Source: Clytia hemisphaerica (lineage: Eukaryota; Cnidaria; Hydrozoa; Leptothecata; Clytiidae). From it: a DNA stretch of 64,000 nt. Numbering within the stretch: the stretch's first letter is position 1; the number at the start of each line of letters is the position of its first letter. The stretch lies in assembly GCA_902728285.1 (NCBI GenBank), contig CACVBU010001172.1, positions 186,001-250,000 of the forward strand. The letters run 5' to 3'. The notes under the pieces are model-generated. The model was not told where the DNA came from, did no database searches, and saw only the letters and a list, made by a program, of their open reading frames with translations. Shown here one piece after another: positions 22,070 through 31,948 of this stretch. A program made the position numbers and the translations under genes.

Positions 22070-22320
22070 AGATGCATAAATTTATTGTTGTCCTCGTTTT
22101 CAAACAGATTTCATTGCTATGAAATTATACATTTAAAACCAATTTAAATTCCCAAAAGGCAAACATTAACTCTAAAACAAAAGTACTTGAAATTCAAAAT
22201 GTCTCATGAGGTGTAAACAACACAATTATCATTGTGAATATGTAATTTTATAACAATGAGATCTGTTTGAAAACGAGGACAACAATAAATTTATGCATCT
22301 CAAGAAGAGTGTATTGCGTG
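22070..22320. mobile_element. Inverted-repeat element with ATGCATAAATTTATTGTTGT arms
   Basis: GATGCATAAATTTATTGTTG plus TCCTCGTTTTCAAACAGAT on the left is mirrored by ATCTGTTTGAAAACGAGGAC plus AACAATAAATTTATGCATC on the right, with a roughly 150-bp AT-rich spacer. Short flanks (CGA/GAGTGTATT) are also partly mirrored. Confidence 0.7.
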
Positions 22321-22711
22321 CTAACCCCTCCCTTTCAACGTTGTCAAATTTCTTGGAATTTGGCATAATAGGTAGGAAGACTTCCTAGTTCAAAAACATT
22401 GTAAATGGTTTTTCGATGATGGAAATATTGACTCATTGCTTAAATATGAATACATTGACACATACTATATGATACTTCAAAAGTTTCATATTTCACTGCA
22501 TGTCTCCTTCCTATAAGAACTGAGAAAGTTGTCAATGTCATCAGTTATTTTCAGTTAATTTCTTTCACCTTAAAAGGTTACTTACAGGCCCAAGCATAGC
22601 TCCCTGGGTACTTCTAGGCGATTCTTAATACCCAAAAAGTTAGTACGGAGCGTTTATTCATAGTAAAACGGCATTCTTCTACCTTTCAGACGTTCAACTA
22701 ACATACTCAAA

Positions 22712-22965
22712 TACACGTTTTTTTTATAAGAACATCCAAAATTTTTGAAGCCTTCAGATGTTCTTAATTTTTTGAGATTTAAGCCTAAAAATGTTCTTAA
22801 GAAGCTCTTATTTTCCTCATTTTGTAAGTATTTTTGTCAAATTTCCTAAGAAATCGGGTGTTTTAGTGTTCCCAAAGCCTTAAAATGTTCTTAAAATGTT
22901 CTTAACATTTTCGCCATCGAAGCATCATGTTCTTATATAGTTTGTTCTTATAAAAAAAACGTGTA
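22712..22965. mobile_element. TACACG-family MITE, complete copy
   Basis: TACACGTTTTTTTTATAAGA and TCTTATAAAAAAAACGTGTA are inverted ends. The interior has repeated AAAATGTTCTTAA words and a CCTTCAGATGTTCTTAA motif near the left end. Confidence 0.85.
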
Positions 22966-23354
22966 GGTATCTTTCAAATGAAATTTGAGAATGTATTTGC
23001 GTGTTTTCATGTTGTTTGTTTTGATTCCATGTTGAATTTAAAATATCCAATCCAATACTTATCTCTACTATAGATCTTTCATAAGAACTTTCCAATTCTT
23101 CTTTTGGTGTATTCTTTGAAAATGCCGTTTTTTAGGTGCTTTCTGTTTGTTTGTTTTTTATTTTGTTTTATAGATTAGGAATATTAAAGGTTTTGATCTT
23201 GGAGAAATGTCAGATTGAGACTTTGAGAAGAGGATTTTAGTTTTACTTCAAGTTCCAATTTTGTTATTTTTTTCTCAGGAAAAAGTTTTCTTAGGGAAAA
23301 AAGGAATCTGTCTCCATTTTTTAGATCGATTACGTCTTATTACTACATGTTTAC

Positions 23355-23972
23355 TTAACCCTTTGAGTGCCAGGGTCTTTTTTTCTAAGTTTTTTTTTAA
23401 AAATCGCTAGTTCAAACTTTAAGGGCTTATATCTCCTGATCTAGAAAGAATTAGAAGCTCGTATATAGCTCGTTGGATAGCTTAGAGTCTCCTCTTTCTT
23501 TTGGGCGCCTTCGGCGCCGCCTGATTGAGGAAGGGCGTGGTGGGCGGCGGCCAAGGGGGGGGGTACGTTAGGGGAATTAAAGCAGCGCGCTGCGCGGACC
23601 TGACTGAACTGATGGAAAGGTGCCCAGTGGTAAAACTTCAAATCAATTCACTAGAAGACAGAATAAAGTAAAACAGGGCCAAATTTGGAGGTTCTTGGAT
23701 CACTCGTTGACCAAAAATAGTCAAAAAACGGTCAGAATCTCAAAAAAGTGAATTTTTGTCAATTTTTTGCATTTTTTTGACTTTTTTGCTTAAAATCTCG
23801 CTGGAAAGACTCATTTTTGAAATTTTTTTTGCTTGACCATAAAGGACAATCTAATTCCTACGAGTTCGACCAAAAATAACGATTTTTAACTCAAACTGGG
23901 CATTACAGGAGGGCTTCGCCCTCCTATATAGCCCATGTCGTATATATACGACATCGGCACTTAAAGGGTTAA
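23355..23972. mobile_element. piggyBac-like MITE (TTAACCCTTT family), copy 2
   Basis: TTAACCCTTTGAGTGCC to GGCACTTAAAGGGTTAA, flanked by TTAA at both ends. Same interior as the 14084 copy plus an extra segment with GGCGCCTTCGGCGCC and GCAGCGCGCTGCGC palindromes. Confidence 0.8.
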
Positions 23973-24021
23973 GTGAAACATCTTATATTTTTTATTTCAA
24001 GAATTTTTCACAAACGTTTGT

Positions 24022-24055
24022 GCTAGCATAGTGGTTAAGTTGCTGGATTAGACTT
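24022..24055 (+). mobile_element. tRNA-like 5' half next to a MITE
   Basis: GCTAGCATAGTGGTTAAGTT looks like a tRNA/SINE A-box half. The next bases are the palindromic MITE; no matching B box was seen on its far side. Confidence 0.3.
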
Positions 24056-24197
24056 ATTTATGATATGCACCATTGCAATGTCTTTTATGGACCCAACCAG
24101 CTGTTTGGTTTGACTGATTTTACGTCACTTACAACCAATCAGCTATTGGGTCCGTGTTGTAATGTCAGAAGACATTGTAATGGTGCATATCATGAAT
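24056..24197. mobile_element. Palindromic 145-bp MITE, copy 2
   Basis: Arms ATTTATGATATGCACCATTG and CAATGGTGCATATCATGAAT. Compared with copy 1 the arms carry small differences, including an extra TTGTAATGTCAG stretch in the right arm. Confidence 0.75.
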
Positions 24198-24429
24198 AGA
24201 GAAAATTAAATATTTGTTTGTTATAATCTTATGTGTTACTATTTAGGTAGGCCAGAGAAATTTTGCACCGCCCCTACTCCTATTGTTTTAGAGTACCATG
24301 AAAACCGAATCGCAGAATCAATCATATCTTCATTTTTTTATTATTTCAGCAAAGCTATTCACAATATTACTGATACAAGAGAACTGGGGAGAGAAACTTA
24401 CTGGTTGACCAATCACAAACGAGAGAGCG

Positions 24430-24504
24430 ATGATTCGTTCGTTAAAATTGGGTTCATACAAAAGAGGAGAAACACCTCCGTCCTCACCTGCTAGAGACCG
24501 AAAG
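24430..24504 (+). CDS. Short first coding exon, MIRSLKL type (variant A)
   Basis: The ATG opens 25 codons reading MIRSLKLGSYKRGETPPSSP then ARDRK, and ends in phase 0 at a strong donor (AAAG|GTAAGC). The other frame through the same stretch ends in TAG and is a shadow. A second exon of the same kind lies at 31868-31948; the two share MI[R/K]SLKL and a basic end, while most shared codons differ at the third base, which argues for selection on protein. Likely alternative first exons of a plus-strand gene downstream. In this window the phase-0 acceptors are at 40487 (second half of the PDZ domain), 52553 (SoHo exon) and 63953. Function of the peptide is unknown; it is basic and Ser/Pro-rich. Confidence 0.5.
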
Positions 24505-24772
24505 GTAAGCTTTATATTTATCTCTTTATACACCGCTGTCTCTTGACATCATGAGTGACTGGTTTGTTTTTACTTCGATTCTTTACCGAATGTCACACCA
24601 ATCGAGATGTAGACTAGTAAACCACGTCGTTGTATTTCGCTGCAGCTTAAGTTTGCAATGTCTATATGTTCACTGAATACAATGTCTTTCCAAACCACTC
24701 TACTGTGGCAATTTCTATCCTTTATAAACACTATTCCCGCGTTCCTGTGTCCAAGGAAAGACAGGCGCTTGC

Positions 24773-25316
24773 TAGTCTAATCGAGGTGCAACTTCTGGAT
24801 GGGAAATGAAGCCACTTAATTTCCATCTAAAGGTTTTCACACAAACTTAGAAATTAGAAATAAATATATTGACAGATTTCGAAAAAAATGTTCCTAATGA
24901 AAATGGAAGAAAGTGCTAGTTTCAATATCCAAATAGTCGATCCAGCGTCCGTAGCATAAAAGTAGAGCACCCAGCTACGGTGCACAAAGTTATGGGTTCG
25001 ATCCCCAGCCGGGTCATACAAAATATTCCCAAAATGGTAATTGGTAGTCTAATCGAGGTGCAACTTCTGGATGGGAAATGAAGCCACTTAATTTCCATCT
25101 AAAGGTTTTCACACAAACTTAGAAATTAGAAATAAATATATTGACAGATTTCGAAAAAAATGTTCCTAATGAAAATGGAAGAAAGTGCTAGTTTCAATAT
25201 CCAAATAGTCGATCCAGCGTCCGTAGCAAAAAAGTAGAGCACCCAGCTACGGTGCACAAAGTTATGGGTTCCATCCCCAGCCGGGTCATACAAAATATTC
25301 CTAAAATGGTACTTGA
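24773..25316. repeat. 272-bp direct tandem duplication
   Basis: 24773-25044 and 25045-25316 are near-identical copies beginning TAGTCTAATCGAGGTGCAAC, with only a handful of differences (for example CATAAAAG against CAAAAAAG). Each copy includes one tRNA-like SINE head, so the duplication occurred after the SINE inserted. Confidence 0.9.
24947..25017 (+). mobile_element. tRNA-derived SINE head, copy 1
   Basis: GTCCGTAGC...GTAGAGCACC is an A-box half and TATGGGTTCGATCCCCAGCC is a perfect B-box/T-arm. The acceptor stem does not close well, so it is treated as SINE, not tRNA gene. Confidence 0.65.
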
Positions 25317-25460
25317 TGCCTCTCTGCTTGATGCTCAGCAACTAAAGAGACGGATCAAGGGTAAGTGGAGAAATCCAGGGAAAGGAGTGGCACCCTCCCC
25401 TACCTTCGGGTAGACAGCTATACGAAAAGGGAGCCTTCGGATCGCCTTCGACTGCGGTCG
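25219..25460 (+). mobile_element. tRNA-derived SINE head copy 2 with its body
   Basis: The second tRNA-like head (25219-25289; GGTTCCATCC in the B box) is followed by a non-tRNA body that includes CTCTGCTTGATGCTCAGCAA and a GC-richer part with CCTTCGGGTAGACAGCTATA. The first copy lacks this body, so the second copy carries the original 3' end. Confidence 0.5.
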
Positions 25461-26359
25461 TAAACTTACTTACTTTTGTTTATCCAAAAGGGCGTAAAGC
25501 TTCACATTTTCTTACTTGGGAAAGGTAGAGACTCTACTCCGGTCCTTTATGTCTCGTCGGTACACAGGCGACAGAAGCTTTTGATATCTGTATGGCGAAT
25601 GAGGAAATTTAAGCGATTCTATAGCGATTTTACCGAAGAAGAGGAAAATTTCGGGTTTTTTTGTGAAAATCTGCTGTGGCGGCTGTCATACCTGCCGTAC
25701 CCGTTGCGTCGTGTCTGGTACAGTTTTAAATTATTAGCATCGAATTTAGGCTGACGTTTATAACAAAGTTTGGTATTTTTTCGGATAACGATTTTAACAA
25801 TTAGTTTGGTGAATTTATTTCTCTAGGTCTACCCCTCCTCACCCCGAGCTGGTAATTTTTTCACCCTTATGTTATCGGTGTTTCAATATAGACACAAACT
25901 GGGAATTTTTCTCCTAAACTTTAATCATTTAATATTGATAAGTTACAAATTATACCAACATGAAAAGGGTAGGACATTAAAATGAAGTTTAACATTTACC
26001 ATTTAGTTTCTGTAGTTTACCATTCAAAACAGCTCATATAGGGATTTCGCATTAACAGCTCATATAGGGGTTTCGCATTTAGGAAACTGTTAGTAAAATT
26101 TCCTCGCAAACTAGGGGAAAGGATTCGAATCGAAAAGTCATTTGTAAGTCTTTGGCTAAATCACTGGCATTATCATCGTGTCGATAATAGAAATTATTTT
26201 TTATGACATTGTATTGAGGTGCGCCTATTGTGCTGACAAGGCATGATTAGCAAAAGAATTCCTAAAAATTTGTCCCGCCCGGCGTGGGAGGGGTAGTTGT
26301 TATTTCTTTTGCTTAAAAATTCTATGTAAGCAAATGGTAGAGGATACGTCGAAATGATG

Positions 26360-26645
26360 TACTCTTAGGTTCCAAATAACCAGGGGGGATGGTTGGAAAA
26401 TTTTCGAGATTCAATAAACGGGGGGGACTAATTGCCGGGGGGTGGAGATTGTACTTCTGAGAACCCAAAAACAAGGTAAATATGGGCTAAAATCAGGCTA
26501 TTTAGAGCAAAATAAGAGTCCTTCTCTTTGACAGCTGAAAACATTCTTTAAAGTTAATATATGGGGGGTTCCTAATAAGGTCTGGGGGTTGGAAAATTTC
26601 CGAAAAATTAACAAGCGGGGGGCCTGTTTATTTGAAACCTAAGAA
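26360..26645. mobile_element. TACTCTTAGGTTCCAAATAA MITE
   Basis: TACTCTTAGGTTCCAAATAA at the left is mirrored by TTTATTTGAAACCTAAGAAT at the right. The G-run interior with GGTTGGAAAATTT phrases is built like the TACTCTCGGGTACC family. Confidence 0.65.
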
Positions 26646-28359
26646 TGATACGAATGATCAAGGTTCGAAATAGAGAAGAAGTTAATTATAATATCCAGGC
26701 CTTTCCAGATTTTCCATTGTACTATGAAAAAAACAGGATAATCTAGCACAACATTCAAAAAGTCAATGAAAATTAAACTTCTTTGGATTCAATAGAAGGA
26801 ATTTAGAGATTAAATTCAAAAACACACTTTGAAATAATATGAAGAGTGAGAGAATAATTTATAGCTCAGGATACTTGACTTTTTTTCTCTTCTTGTGATT
26901 TTTATTTGACAGACGTGTGAATATTTACCGGATATTTTTTGAAATGAAAAACTTCTTGATATTGAAGAACTGAAGAAGGGATTTTTCATTTTTCATCATT
27001 GAAAGTCAAAAATATCAAACATTATTTTTAGTATTCTAAAAAGTTACTGTATGGCTTGGTAATTTGCTGTTAGTTAGGTGTGAAGATGATATCTACTTTA
27101 CTTGTTTTAACGAGTTTTTTCTTCTTGGATTTTTTTCAGTTCAACACTACAGTAATCGGTAACTTTTCGATGTTTCCTGTATTTTTCGTTTTCACACCTT
27201 AGAATATCCTTGTCTAAGTGAACACCGGCTAAAAGATTTTTTGATCAAAGGCTTGTGAGGGAACTAAAGGATTAACGAGGATTTAAAATCTTTTGTTTTT
27301 AATGGGTTGGCAGTTCAAATTTTCTTAGTTTACAGCTTAAAAAATCCATTGGAAATCCCTAAACTTTTGATTCTTTTGGAATATAAGATAAGATTTCTGA
27401 CTAATTTTCTCTCAATGCAATGCGGTTTTTGTCCTATTTTTCAATAGGTATATACCTGGATATTACATTTCTCTGGTTAGGACTGAATGAATACATTCCA
27501 GTTGTGTCGGCTAATAGCAAGTTAATGTATTCAATATAAGTTGAAGGAGACGGTATAAAGCAAAGTTGACATGTTGCCATAATCGTCGTCCACTTTACTC
27601 GACGACGTCCCAAAAACACCAAGATGCCATCGTCTGTTTAGATGAGCGAAGGCGATACCCGTACACTAACTTTGCGTGAGCTTCAGTTATCATCGCCCTC
27701 GATATCTTCCGATATATAAACTCGCTGACTATACGGGGAGTACAGTGGATAATCTTTTTTGTGTTCAGGATGTGTAACCCTACAATGTTCTCTGATATCA
27801 CTGAATCTTCCCTCAGCTGATTGCTTGCAAGAGACACACTCTTCGGAAGTTATTGCAATATTTCATATTATGAATAAGGGAATGGTTTGAAAATTGTTGA
27901 AAATATTTGCAAGACAAGTAATCAATCAAAATGACCTTTCAGATACAGGAAGTGGTATGAGTCAAAATGGTCTATCTCTCTTTAATGACAATCAACTAGT
28001 TTACGAAAATTAAGCATTCATTATTCTTGTGGTAATTACTTTAATGGGGACGTATTTAATAAACACTTTGATTACGACGGTTTGTTTATGATTCGATTCA
28101 AAATGTTTCATTTTCTTGTTGCATGTACTTGGTCTATGTTTTGTTTGTTAGTTTAGTTTGTATTGTTTTGTTTAATGGGACAAATCGTAGATTGGATTTG
28201 GAGTGTAAATATTTACATTTCGAATTAAATGAATGTTAATCATAACCCTCCCTGTACACCTTCTTTTATATTAATCCTACTAAACTGGTGGTAGAAAATA
28301 TCACACTCATCTAAAACTGTATGGACATCTCAAACGTAGAATAGAGATTGAAACAACAC
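26646..28359. other. Unassigned non-coding stretch (intergenic or intron)
   Basis: AT-rich; no supported exon on either strand. The short minus-strand frames between 27434 and 27837 have no splice or domain support. Confidence 0.4.
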
Positions 28360-28583
28360 TATGAGCCACCCCCCCAGTGGTTTGTGTGAATGCGTGAATG
28401 GGCTTTTTCACTTGCGTGAATGTGTGAAAGTTAGAATTAAAATTGCGTAAATGCGTGAATAGGAAACTTTGCGTGAACAGAAATTGCGTGAATTGCGAAA
28501 AAAACATTGCGCGAATGCGTGAATTTGGAAACGAAAATTTCGTGAATGCGTGAATTGCAGGTCCGCTGTGGGGGGGGGCTATA
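28360..28583. mobile_element. MITE with C-run/G-run ends and GCGTGAATG tandem words
   Basis: TATGAGCCACCCCCCCAGTG is mirrored by CCGCTGTGGGGGGGGGCTAT. Between them GCGTGAAT occurs about ten times at irregular spacing. A minus-strand frame across it is repeat-derived. Confidence 0.55.
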
Positions 28584-29251
28584 TAAGGCAGCTTGCGCGG
28601 AATTTGGTTGAAGAAACGTATTATATATGTAGGTAGTTCCTAAATGGATTTTGCCAAATCAACTAATAGATTTCAAATTTACCTGGGTCGGACACTTGCA
28701 TCTGTGAGCTGCTCCGCCGTGGAAATCTTTGAACTAATGTAGTGTGTCAGTGTGGAAGTTTTCTACGGTTGCGATATATAAGTGAAAAGCAAATCGCATA
28801 CCTTTGTGTTTCAAGTGGTAAAAAATAGATTGTTTTGAGTTTTTGAAAATCATCCCATATTATATTTTGAGCAATATTGTAGTATCGAGTCCCCAAAGTC
28901 GCCAAACTGGTTCTTATAAAGCAGTTGTCAAATATGGAATTAGTATTTGATCATGTATTATCTTTCTATGGCTTTTATTTGAGATTGTGGAGATAAAGTT
29001 TTAAAGCTACTATTTGGCTTGTTTTATTTACTGTGAGTAATGCATGTTTTGAAACTGAAATCCAATGGAGAATTTTTTATGATATTCCGTTTCAGTATTT
29101 CAGAAACAAAGTGTAATTATATGGTTACGAATGCATTTAAAGTGGAGTCTCCAAATCTCGAAACTGAAATCCAATGGAAAATCTGTTATGATATTCCATT
29201 TCAGCATATCAGAAACAAAGTGTAATTATATGGTTACGAATGCATATATAT

Positions 29252-29433
29252 AGTGGAGTCTCCAAATCTCGAACCTCTGCGTACAGAGGTACACATATTA
29301 TTGTTCAATTTAAGGAAACTTTGAGTTATGTAGCAAGGTTTATAAGGCATTGTTTAACTGAAGGGGCAAGAAAATTTGTTCGGGTTATGGAGGAATTCGC
29401 GTTTTTGAGGTTCGAGTTAAAGAGACTCTACTG
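29252..29433. mobile_element. pogo-like MITE (GTGGAGTCTC/GAGACTCTACTG ends), copy 1
   Basis: AGTGGAGTCTCCAAATCTCG is loosely mirrored by TTCGAGTTAAAGAGACTCTA. The GTTCGGGTTATGGAGG-type interior occurs again at 51783 and 52647. About 100 bp upstream a block with ACTGAAATCCAATGGA is tandemly repeated (29054-29156 against 29160-29265). Confidence 0.55.
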
Positions 29434-29714
29434 TATGACTTATCGAAGGTAAATCTTAAAGAAGGACCTCAGCTCGATAACTTTATTTATTTTCGTTTTT
29501 TGAGTAAGTTTGTACATTAATGTTCTTTTACCGTTCATCTAACGTAATAGTAATATGGTCGCCATGGACTTTATATGGACGTTGAAACGACGTTAAGTAC
29601 CAGCTTACATCTTCGGTGGAATTAATATTTGTGGTTTCAATGCTAACAATTCTGATGATATTTTACTGATCTGGTGATTTTGTTTGTAGCTTTTATATTC
29701 TGACAACGGAGTTA

Positions 29715-29971
29715 CAGTTGACGCTCTCTAATTCGATTTACAAGGGAAATTCGATTTTCATCGAATAAGGGACCGTATCGAATAGTAGAGCTTCGTTTTA
29801 AGAGTTTCTTGTTGATGGTGATTTCCATTATTGAGGCTTTACAAACTGTTTTTGAGTGCAATACCGTAAAATATTGACCGGTGTCAAATTGTATTGTCCT
29901 GAGCTTAAATACCCCGAATAATCGGGCATATCGATCGAATAGTAGAACGTCAAATTAGAGAGCGTCAACTG
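29715..29971. mobile_element. pogo-like MITE (CAGTTGACGCTCTCTAATTC ends), copy 1
   Basis: CAGTTGACGCTCTCTAATTC is mirrored by AATTAGAGAGCGTCAACTG. CAG...CTG ends with TA at the left boundary suit the Tc1/mariner-pogo superfamily. Second copy at 54966. Confidence 0.7.
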
Positions 29972-30019
29972 CAGTTGCAGACATATAGGTTGCATATAAA
30001 AACTCCTGTCTCAGCGTCC

Positions 30020-30240
30020 TGATGAGAACCTTGCGTAGCCTGCGTGGATGATGAGAACCTTGCGTAGCCTGTGTGGATGATGAGAACCTTGCGTAGCCTG
30101 CGTGGATGATGAGAACCTTGCGTAGCCTGCTTGGATGATGAGAACCTTGCGTAGCCTGTGTGGATGATGAGAACCTTGCGTAGCCTGCGTGGATGATGAG
30201 AACCTTGCGTAGCCTGTGTGGATGATGAGAACCTTGCGTA
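30020..30240. repeat. 29-bp tandem repeat array
   Basis: About 7.6 units of GATGATGAGAACCTTGCGTA plus GCCTGCGTG, with CGCG/TGTG variants alternating. Since 29 is not a multiple of 3 and the unit lacks stops on the minus strand, all three minus frames stay open across it; these are not genes. A further unit and a half continues at 30583-30624 after a transposon. Confidence 0.9.
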
Positions 30241-30580
30241 CAATCAAGGTCATAATATTTGAGAAAAAAGGGAAATCCACCGGGAAGTTTTTGAACCACA
30301 ATCGATTTGTAAGTGCTCTAAAGTAGGTTGGAAGGGTAGAGTTTTAACTCTGAGTTTTAACATGAGACTTAAGACTTAGGACCTTAGGATCTGAGGATCC
30401 AAAAGTTCAAAAATAGTCCAATAAGACTCAGAATATAGCCTGGAAGTCTGCCAACCCCTCCCAAATTGAAATATTCGATTAAATTAAAAAGAAAGCCAAA
30501 AATCGACTTTCTCGCCAGAACTTTAAATCTTGAAAAACGTTAAAATAACCAAAATTCTCAATATATTATGTCCTTAATTG
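30241..30580. mobile_element. Mariner-like MITE inserted in the 29-bp array
   Basis: 340 bp. CAATCAAGGTCATAATAT and ATATTATGTCCTTAATTG are inverted ends, with TA on each side (30239-30240 and 30581-30582), the target duplication of Tc1/mariner elements. Removing it restores the interrupted repeat unit (GCGTA|GCCT). Confidence 0.85.
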
Positions 30581-30634
30581 TAGCCTGCGTGGATGATGAG
30601 AACCTTGCGTAGCCTGTGTGGATACAATGGAGAT

Positions 30635-30880
30635 TACACGTTTTTTTTTGTAAGAACAAACTATATAAGAACATAAGGCTTCGATGGCCCAAAAATTTAA
30701 GAACATTCTAAGGCTTTGAAGACTCAAAAACATGCATTTTCTTAAGAAATTACATCAAAATGCTCAAAAAATGCTGAAAATAAGAACATTTTAAGAACAT
30801 TTTTAGGCTTCAAATCCAAAAAAATAAGAACATCCGAAGGCTTCGAAAATTTTTGACGTTCTTATAAAAAAAAACGTGTA
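30635..30880. mobile_element. TACACG-family MITE, complete copy
   Basis: TACACGTTTTTTTTTGTAAG and CTTATAAAAAAAAACGTGTA ends. The interior is in the opposite orientation to the 22712 copy (TAAGAACATTTTAAGAACAT). Confidence 0.8.
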
Positions 30881-31529
30881 GGTGCTATTGTGATTCCTTT
30901 GTTTTTATCTCATGAAAATTATTATTGTTTTATCCAAGTTGGGACATTCTTTGGCCTATTTTTCACTAGACGATGCTATCGTCCGTTTAGAGAGTCAGTA
31001 AGCGCGGGAAAATATATATGCGTAGTAGAGCCCTGAATCACGGCGGTTTACAGGGAAAAATAGTGGCAGTAGAGAACACTCTAAACACCCCCACCACTGT
31101 TTACTTCGCCTCGAACTAAACAACGGTTTCAAATTTATTTAGCCTCCTGAACTATATTTCCTTTTTAGTGATAATGTGTAGACGATAAGACCGTCTAATT
31201 TTTCACTTGTTCTCATAGGATCTATGATGTAAGACGGTAGTTTTACCGACATGATGTAACTGCGTAAGCTCATGCTAGCTAAAGTAATATGAAACTCTTT
31301 TGCAGGTTTTTTTATGTGTGTGTTTCTAATTATCAAGATGTGAAATGTTTTTGTCTGATTAATTTCCACTTAAGTCTTTATTTTTAAAGTCTTGGTGCGA
31401 TGTATTCTTTTCGAAATCCTAAATTCAAATATGCAAAACAGATTCGGTGCGAAAATCTACAATCTTTAAATCACGAATGGATCTATTTAGGGACAGTTTA
31501 GCGATGTTTTAATAAAGTTTTTGGAACTT

Positions 31530-31697
31530 TTCCCAAAATAGGGATTGAAATTGTATTGTTCTAAGGTTTTGGAGTGCAATTTTTAAACATTGGATCTCAA
31601 ATAGGGATGAAATCAAAGTCAAATTCCTAGTGGGGCTAAATTTTGGCCAAATTTTGTAGTGGTGCCGGGGGACCCAGCGGGTCTGTGACACAGGGAT
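31530..31697. mobile_element. ACACCCCTGTCTCACAG-family MITE, left end lost
   Basis: GGAGTGCAATTTTTAAACAT, GGGATGAAATCAAAGTCAAA and the right terminus GGGTCTGTGACACAGGGA match the 20767 copy. Confidence 0.65.
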
Positions 31698-31867
31698 GAT
31701 CAGATGGTTGATGGTGATCAGATAAATTTTCCTGTAAACTCTTTCTATGGTCCAAAGCGAAACTCCCTAATTATTATTTCATTTGCAAAGTCAAGATATC
31801 CAAATTAAAAATATAGCACACATCATACAGCAACCGAAAAAATTCTTTACTACTCAAGAATATCAGT

Positions 31868-31948
31868 ATGATCAAATCGTTGAAATTGGCATCATTAAAG
31901 CGAGGTGGCCACAGCGCTGGTCATTTATACGGTGATCCTGGTAAAAAG
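31868..31948 (+). CDS. Short first coding exon, MIKSLKL type (variant B)
   Basis: The ATG opens 27 codons reading MIKSLKLASLKRGGHSAGHL then YGDPGKK, and ends in phase 0 at AAAAAG|GTAAGA. It pairs with the exon at 24430: the first seven residues differ only by Arg/Lys, and both continue Ser-x-Lys-Arg-Gly. Third codon positions differ between the copies, so the duplication is old and the protein is conserved. Read as a second alternative first exon of the same plus-strand gene. Nothing else about the peptide is recognised. Confidence 0.5.

Noticed and set aside
24947-25017. tRNA gene call for the tRNA-like sequences here and at 5211, 25219, 32758 and 53411
   Set aside because: A and B boxes are present, but acceptor stems and anticodon arms do not close. 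Two are in a tandem duplication with a non-tRNA body. SINE heads fit better.
30020-30240. Direct repeat array considered as CRISPR
   Set aside because: Units are contiguous 29-mers with no unique spacers, in an intron-bearing eukaryotic genome.
29955-30301. Three overlapping minus-strand frames of 92-114 codons (RFSSSTQATQGSHHP repeats)
   Set aside because: They are the three readings of a 29-bp tandem repeat that has no stop codon on that strand. Not a gene.
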